From Acidobacteriota bacterium (GTDB lineage Bacteria > Acidobacteriota > Polarisedimenticolia > Gp22-AA2), in contig QHXX01000029.1 of the NCBI GenBank assembly GCA_003223135.1, positions 36,674-100,673 on the forward strand: a stretch of 64,000 nt of DNA, in the 5' to 3' direction. This document shows positions 59,259 through 64,000 of the stretch, piece after piece. The notes beneath the pieces are model-generated. The model was not told the DNA's origin and ran no database searches. It saw only the letters and a list, made by a program, of their open reading frames with translations. A program made the translations under genes and the position numbers. The stretch's first letter is position 1, and each line of letters begins with the position of its first letter.

Positions 59259-60581
59259 TCACGGATAGAGCCGGTTGAGCGTCCGCGGGTAGGGGATCGC
59301 CTCGCGCAGGTGGTGGATCCCCGCGACCCAGGAGACGAAACGCTCGATCCCCATCCCGAACCCTGCGTGCGGCACCGAGCCGTACCTTCGAATGTCGAGG
59401 TACCAGCGGAAAGCCTCCAGGGGCAGTCCGTGCTCCTGGATCCGCCGGAGCAGGAGGTCGTGGTCGTGAATGCGCTGGCTGCCGCCGACGATCTCACCGT
59501 ATCCCTCGGGCGCCAGGACGTCGACGCACAGCGCGCGGTCGGGGTTCTGCGGATCGGGCTGCATGTAGAAGGCCTTGATCTTCGTCGGATAGCGGGTGAT
59601 CATCACCGGCCTCTCGAGGGTCTCGGTGAGGACGGTCTCGTCGAAGGCGCCGAAATCGCTTCCGGGGACGAAGGGCGGCGCATCCTGCCCCCGGGCACGC
59701 GACTGGATCTCCGGTCGCATCAGGACCGCCGCCGCCTCGTCGTAGGTCAGACGCGGGAACGGCTTCTGGATCCGTTCCAGCCTCGTGATGTCGCGCTCGA
59801 GCGTTGTCAGCTCGGGGCGACAGCGGTCGAGTGCACGCGCGACGAGCGTCACGACGAAGTCCTCCGCCAGATCGAGCAGATCGTCGAGATCCGCGTACGC
59901 GACCTCCGGCTCGACCATCCAGAACTCGGTGAGGTGGCGGCGCGTCTTCGACTTTTCGGCCCGGAAGGTGGGCCCGAAGCAGTAGACCCGGCCGAACGCC
60001 ATGCATGCCGGCTCGAGATAGAGCTGGCCCGACTGGCTCAGATACGCCTTGCGGTCGAAGTAATCAGTCTCGAACAACGTCGAGGTGCCCTCGCAGGCGG
60101 CCGGCGTCAGGATCGGCGAGTCGATCAGGACGAAATCGCGCTCGTAGAAGAAGTCGCGGATCGCCTGGCAGATCTCGCTCCGGATCTTCAGAAGCGCATG
60201 CTGCTTCGAGGAGCGCAGCCACAGATGGCGATGATCGAGGAGGAAGTCGGGACCGTGCTCCTTCGGGCTGATCGGGTAGTCCTGAGCCACCTGGTGCACG
60301 GTGATCGACTGCAGCTTCATCTCGTATCCGCCCGGGGCGCGATCGTCCTTGCGGATCGAACCGCGCACCTCGAGAGACGACTCCTGCGTCACCTTCTGGC
60401 AGGTCTCGAAGACGTCCGGCGGCACCTCGGGTTGAAAGGCGACCGCCTGCAGATAGCCCGTGCCGTCCCGGACGATCAGAAACACCAGTTTCCCCTTTTC
60501 GCGCTTGTTGTACAGCCAGCCCCGGATCCGGACGTCGCGGCCGTCGTGGGCGCCAATCGTTCTGATGGTTGTCGTCTGCAC
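59259..60581 (-). CDS. asnS: Asparaginyl-tRNA synthetase
   Basis: A class II synthetase (440 residues). An OB-fold anticodon domain (G-W-L-Y-N-K-R-E-K-G) precedes the catalytic core with motif 2 F-G-P-T-F-R-A-E-K-S-K-T-R-R-H-L-T-E-F-W and motif 3 G-F-G-M-G-I-E-R. The combination T-E-F-W-M-V-E-P-E fits AsnRS rather than AspRS. GTG 60581 is the start because the TATAAT box lies at 60607-60612, downstream of the other candidate GTG at 60620. Confidence 0.94.
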   Translation of the reverse strand: MQTTTIRTIGAHDGRDVRIRGWLYNKREKGKLVFLIVRDGTGYLQAVAFQPEVPPDVFETCQKVTQESSLEVRGSIRKDDRAPGGYEMKLQSITVHQVAQDYPISPKEHGPDFLLDHRHLWLRSSKQHALLKIRSEICQAIRDFFYERDFVLIDSPILTPAACEGTSTLFETDYFDRKAYLSQSGQLYLEPACMAFGRVYCFGPTFRAEKSKTRRHLTEFWMVEPEVAYADLDDLLDLAEDFVVTLVARALDRCRPELTTLERDITRLERIQKPFPRLTYDEAAAVLMRPEIQSRARGQDAPPFVPGSDFGAFDETVLTETLERPVMITRYPTKIKAFYMQPDPQNPDRALCVDVLAPEGYGEIVGGSQRIHDHDLLLRRIQEHGLPLEAFRWYLDIRRYGSVPHAGFGMGIERFVSWVAGIHHLREAIPYPRTLNRLYP

Positions 60582-60606
60582 ACTCGCGCTCCGGAGAGAG
60601 GCGGGA

Positions 60607-60636
60607 ATTATAGGGGTCACGGGAGAACCCGGTCAA
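60607..60636 (-). promoter_or_regulatory. Promoter of the asnS-rimO-pgpA-ribF operon
   Basis: On the minus strand, TTGACC (60631-60636), an 18-base spacer and a perfect TATAAT (60607-60612). It is the best promoter match in the window. Confidence 0.8.
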
Positions 60637-60713
60637 GGAACGGTCCGGGTGGGCGCCCCGAGGACTTTTAGTATATAGAGGCAGTCATCATAGCGGGGGA
60701 GGGTCGGGGAGCC

Positions 60714-61691
60714 TTGAAGACGCCTGCCAGGGGCGTGCGGCCCACGGGGGGTCTGCCGGGGAGACGCCGAGCCCTGATTCGCCTCTGCCGTCCGGCCGAT
60801 CGCGCGTCGATCGAGCGGCTCGGGCACCCCCCGCACGTCGCCGACATCCTTTGCCCGAGGCCCGCGCGCCGGTTGGCCTGGCGCCTTCTCGGCACCCGCG
60901 CCGTCCCGGTCCTCGCCGAGGAGGAGGGGACGGGAGCCGTGGTTGGCAGCGTGCAGTTCGTCCGCTCGCGGCGCTCTCCGGACACCTGGATGTTCGGCCA
61001 CTGGCGCGTGGCCGCTGCGCGCCGGCGGGAGGGGATCGGCCGGCGCATGCTGGTGGAGGGGATGCGGCTCCTGCCGCCGCAGGTCGCGCGCCTCTATTCG
61101 TACGTCGACTGGGACAACGACGCGTCGATCGCGGCGCACGAGCGACTGGGCTTCGAGAGCGGCCGCACGCTGTGGGGCAAGGCCCCGCTGGGAGTCCTGA
61201 CGACCGTCGGGCCCGCCACGCCCGCACTGCGGCTGGAGCCGGTCGGGCCGCGCGACTGGCCCGTTCTCTTCACGATTTACACACGCGCGATGGGAAGCCT
61301 CTGGCTGCGCCTGTTCCCGGAGCTGGACCCCCGCAATTTCCTGGGAGGGACGCTCGGGGGCTTGCGCGCCGGAGTCGTCGCCGTCGCGCGCGGTCAGTCG
61401 GGGGCGGCGTGGAGCACGCTCGCCCCGCGCGCGGGAACAGGGACCCCCGATCGATCCGTGGCCGGCTTCGTCCTGTGGGAGGGGGAGGCCGTGACCGTGT
61501 TCGCCGATCCGGCGGCCTGCGATCACGGGTTCCTGGCCCGGGCGGCGCTTCAGGTGATGGCCCGAGGAGCGCGGCGCGATCTGGAAATCGGGCTGCGCGG
61601 CCTACCGCGCTCTCTGGCGGCCCGGCCGGGGCCGATCGGGCTTCAAGTGTTGATGGGGATGCCGGACGTCATGACGCGATGGCAAGGTTGA
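60714..61691 (+). CDS. GNAT-family acetyltransferase-like protein
   Basis: A 325-residue protein. The N-terminal half is a GNAT domain with the acetyl-CoA loop R-R-R-E-G-I-G-R-R-M-L and the late S-I-A-A-H-E-R-L-G-F. The second half (about 175-325) resembles a second, degenerate GNAT fold without a clear acetyl-CoA loop. The substrate is unknown. The TTG start is the only one near the start of similarity. A TATATA stretch at 60672-60677 may be its -10 box. It is divergent from asnS and converges on the EF-G gene. Confidence 0.75.
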   Translation: MKTPARGVRPTGGLPGRRRALIRLCRPADRASIERLGHPPHVADILCPRPARRLAWRLLGTRAVPVLAEEEGTGAVVGSVQFVRSRRSPDTWMFGHWRVAAARRREGIGRRMLVEGMRLLPPQVARLYSYVDWDNDASIAAHERLGFESGRTLWGKAPLGVLTTVGPATPALRLEPVGPRDWPVLFTIYTRAMGSLWLRLFPELDPRNFLGGTLGGLRAGVVAVARGQSGAAWSTLAPRAGTGTPDRSVAGFVLWEGEAVTVFADPAACDHGFLARAALQVMARGARRDLEIGLRGLPRSLAARPGPIGLQVLMGMPDVMTRWQG

Positions 61692-61715
61692 CGGGAGTCG
61701 ACCGGTGGCGGCGAG

Positions 61716-63821
61716 TCAATGGGCGGCGTGCGCGCCCGTCCCCTCCTTGGCCGCCTTGTAGGCGGCGATGATCTTCGTTTGCAGATGAGAGGGCACCTCC
61801 TCGTAATGCGACATCTTCATGCGGTACGAGCCGCGCCCGCCGGTGATGGACTTGAGGATCGAGGCGTAGGTGAGCATTTCCGACAGGGGCACGTGCGCCT
61901 TGATCACCTCGTTGTGTCCGTTCGCCTCGACCCCGAGGACCCGGCCGCGCCGAGAATTCAGATCCCCCATCAGATCCCCCATGAACTGTCCCGGGGCGGT
62001 GACTTCGATCTCCATGATCGGCTCGAGCAGGGTGGGGGAGGCCTCCTCCATCGCCTTCTTGAATCCCAGGGAACCGGCGATTTTGAAGGCGATGTCGGAC
62101 GAGTCGACGTCGTGGTACGAACCGTCGTACAGCACGACACGGAAATCGACCACGGGGTAGCCAGCGAGAAACCCCTGCATGCGGGCGTCCTGGATTCCCT
62201 TCTCGACGGACGGGATGAAGTTCTTCGGAATGGCGCCCCCGAAGATGTCGTCCTTGAATTCGAAGCCGGCGCCGCGCGGCAGCGGCTCGAGGCGGATCCA
62301 GCAGTCGCCGTACTGTCCGTGCCCGCCGGTCTGCTTCTTGTGCTTGCCCTGGGCCTCCGCCTTCTTCTTGATGGTCTCGAAGTAGGGAACCTTCGGGGCG
62401 TGCAGAATCGCCTCGACGCCGAACTTCTTCTTCATTCGGGCGAGGGTCACCTCGACGTGCTGATCGCTGTTGCCGGCGATGATCAGCTCGTGGGTCTGCG
62501 CGTCCCGCCGGAACTGAATCGTCGGGTCCTCCTCCACCAGGCGCGGCAGGACGGAGGAGATTTTCTCCTCGTCCGCGCGTGACTTCGGCCGCAGGGCGAA
62601 GGCGATCGACGGCTCGGGAAAGGTGACCCTGGGATAGACAATCGGATTCGCCTTGTCCGCCAGGGTGTCCCCGGTCGAGGTCTCCTTCAGCTTGGGAATG
62701 GCCGCGATGTCGCCCGCGCGGACTTCCGTCACGGCCTGCGATTCCTTTCCCTGAAGGATCAGGATCGACCCGAAGCGCTCCTGCACGTCCCGCGTGGCGT
62801 TGTACACCGTGGAGTCGGACTTGAGGACGCCTGAGTCAACGCGGAACAGCGAGACCTTGCCGGAGTACGGATCGGCAATGGTCTTGAAGACGAAGGCCGA
62901 GTAGGGCTCCTCGATCGTCCCCCGGCGCTCAGCCGCCGCGTGGTCCCGGGGATTCTCGCCTCGGAACGGGCCGCGCTCACCCGGGTGGGGGAAGAGGGCG
63001 ACGCAGGCGTCCAGGAGGGGGTGCGCGCCGATGTTCGCCAGGGCCGAGGCGCATAGGACCGGAAAGAGCTTCCGCTGCCTCACTCCCTTGGCGAGGCCGG
63101 CGGCCAGCTCCTCCTGTGACAGGCTGCCGCCCTCGAAGAACTTCTCCATCAGGGCGTCGTCCACCTCGGCGACCATCTCCATCAGCGTGTCGCGCGCCTC
63201 CTTGGCCGTGCCGGTGAGGTCGGCCGGGACGTCGGTGACACGGTGCCCGCCGCTCTCGTCCTTGTCGTAGACGTAGGCCTTATTGGCCACCAGGTCCACG
63301 ACGCCGGCGAAGGTCTTCTCGGCGCCCATGGGGATCTGCACGGGGACCGCTTGGCGGCCGAACGCCCGGCCGATCGACTCTAGCGCCCGCGCGAACGACG
63401 CGTTCTCGCGATCGAGCTTGTTGATCACGAACAGGCGAGGGAGCTCGAACTCCTCCGCGTATCCCCACGCTTCCTCGGTCTGGACCTCGACTCCCGCCAC
63501 GCCGTCGACCACGACCAGGGCGCCGTCCAGGACACGCAGCGCCGCCTTGGCGTCGGCGATGAACGCGCCGTACCCGGGTGTGTCCACGATGTTCACCTTG
63601 ATTTTCTTCCACTCGAGGTGACAGAGCGCGGACGAGATCGAGACCCTGCGCGCGATCTCCTCCTCGTCGAAATCGGTGACCGTGTTGCCTTGATCGACCT
63701 TGCCCAGGCGGTTCACGGTACCCGAGGAAAACAGAAGGGCCGAGGTGAGGGAAGTCTTCCCACAGGAGCCGTGACCGATGATGCCGAGATTGCGGATTTC
63801 GGAAATCTCATAGAGCTTCAT
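61716..63821 (-). CDS. Elongation factor G paralogue (EF-G2-like)
   Basis: A 701-residue translational GTPase with all five EF-G domains. G1 reads G-H-G-S-C-G-K-T-S rather than the G-H-I-D-A-G-K-T-T of the main EF-G, G3 is D-T-P-G-Y-G and G4 is N-K-L-D. Late features such as K-Q-T-G-G-H-G-Q-Y-G-D and G-R-G-S-Y confirm domains IV and V. These differences match the second EF-G class found in many bacteria, which is less active in translocation and often dispensable. No rpsL, rpsG or tuf gene is nearby, which also argues against its being the main fusA. Confidence 0.88.
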   Translation of the reverse strand: MKLYEISEIRNLGIIGHGSCGKTSLTSALLFSSGTVNRLGKVDQGNTVTDFDEEEIARRVSISSALCHLEWKKIKVNIVDTPGYGAFIADAKAALRVLDGALVVVDGVAGVEVQTEEAWGYAEEFELPRLFVINKLDRENASFARALESIGRAFGRQAVPVQIPMGAEKTFAGVVDLVANKAYVYDKDESGGHRVTDVPADLTGTAKEARDTLMEMVAEVDDALMEKFFEGGSLSQEELAAGLAKGVRQRKLFPVLCASALANIGAHPLLDACVALFPHPGERGPFRGENPRDHAAAERRGTIEEPYSAFVFKTIADPYSGKVSLFRVDSGVLKSDSTVYNATRDVQERFGSILILQGKESQAVTEVRAGDIAAIPKLKETSTGDTLADKANPIVYPRVTFPEPSIAFALRPKSRADEEKISSVLPRLVEEDPTIQFRRDAQTHELIIAGNSDQHVEVTLARMKKKFGVEAILHAPKVPYFETIKKKAEAQGKHKKQTGGHGQYGDCWIRLEPLPRGAGFEFKDDIFGGAIPKNFIPSVEKGIQDARMQGFLAGYPVVDFRVVLYDGSYHDVDSSDIAFKIAGSLGFKKAMEEASPTLLEPIMEIEVTAPGQFMGDLMGDLNSRRGRVLGVEANGHNEVIKAHVPLSEMLTYASILKSITGGRGSYRMKMSHYEEVPSHLQTKIIAAYKAAKEGTGAHAAH

Positions 63822-63847
63822 GTGAGGATTCCCTCAACCCGCGCACG

Positions 63848-64000
63848 TCACCTTCCCGCCTTCACCTCGGCGTAGACCTTCTGGACCATTGATTTGACGA
63901 GAGGGCAGCGCGGGTCGTTGACGTAGCAGCGGGCCAGCGTGTCGTTCTTGCAGCCGCAGGAGCAGATCTCGCTGTTGACGCGCTGGAGAAACTTCTCCTT
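63848..64000 (-). CDS. Cys-rich protein, C-terminal 50 residues
   Basis: The 3' end of a gene that begins right of the window. The visible 50 residues contain I-C-S-C-G-C-K-N-D-T-L-A-R-C, then D-P-R-C-P, and a helical end. C-x-C-x-C followed by a spaced Cys resembles short metal- or haem-handling motifs, including the C-P-C-G-C segment of some cytochrome-maturation proteins, but that is too little to name it. It ends 26 bases before the EF-G2 start and is probably in the same operon. Confidence 0.6.
   Translation of the reverse strand, partial: KEKFLQRVNSEICSCGCKNDTLARCYVNDPRCPLVKSMVQKVYAEVKAGR

Overview
The window is 64 kb of high-GC bacterial chromosome, clearly above 60% G+C. It is densely packed with housekeeping genes, and thirteen junctions are 4-base ATGA or GTGA overlaps. 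I see no rRNA, tRNA, CRISPR array, insertion sequence or prophage. An LexA-type SOS regulator, SMC, NagZ, HtrA, long-chain polyprenyl synthesis and a permease/M1-peptidase fusion suggest a Gram-negative-type lineage. Acidobacteriota or a neighbouring phylum is my guess, not something the sequence proves. The first gene (yajQ) and the last (a Cys-rich protein) run off the ends.

1-9 kb: yajQ end, a secreted protein, a polyprenyl diphosphate synthase, smc with an unusual head insertion, two membrane proteins, and a Ycf46-like AAA+ ATPase read leftwards. 9-20 kb: the pyrimidine region. pyrF heads a leftward operon with a secreted protein, a patatin and the AAA+ ATPase. pyrK-pyrD is a second leftward unit. 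pyrR-pyrB-pyrC is rightward behind a recognisable PyrR-binding leader and intrinsic terminator. 14.4-28.4 kb also holds three envelope-type proteins (two alkaline-phosphatase-superfamily proteins and a GT39-like protein) and an ABC ATPase with its permease/M1-aminopeptidase partner.

28.5-34.6 kb: a probable SOS mutagenesis cassette: lexA, a lone hicB-like gene, an ImuB-like Y-family protein lacking catalytic acids, and dnaE2. The dnaE2 5' end is missing and joined to the 3' end of a DUF4013 membrane-protein gene. 34.5-50 kb: htrA and mgtC from a shared promoter, a decayed substrate-binding protein gene, purC, nagZ, an M23 peptidase, secA, guaB, and the operon nnr-GNAT-tsaE, then aroC and a P1-family peptidase. 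50-64 kb: an alkyltransferase-like protein, then the leftward unit tmk-holB-ABC-ABC (a heterodimeric exporter with asymmetric ATP sites), a small zinc-ribbon protein, the leftward unit asnS-rimO-pgpA-ribF, an acetyltransferase and an EF-G paralogue.

Across the window, several good promoters place the -10 box only 7-8 bases before the start codon, so this genome probably makes many leaderless mRNAs. Two intergenic regions share a roughly 100-base inverted-repeat element. The stretch before pyrR also holds a run of hairpins that no gene explains.
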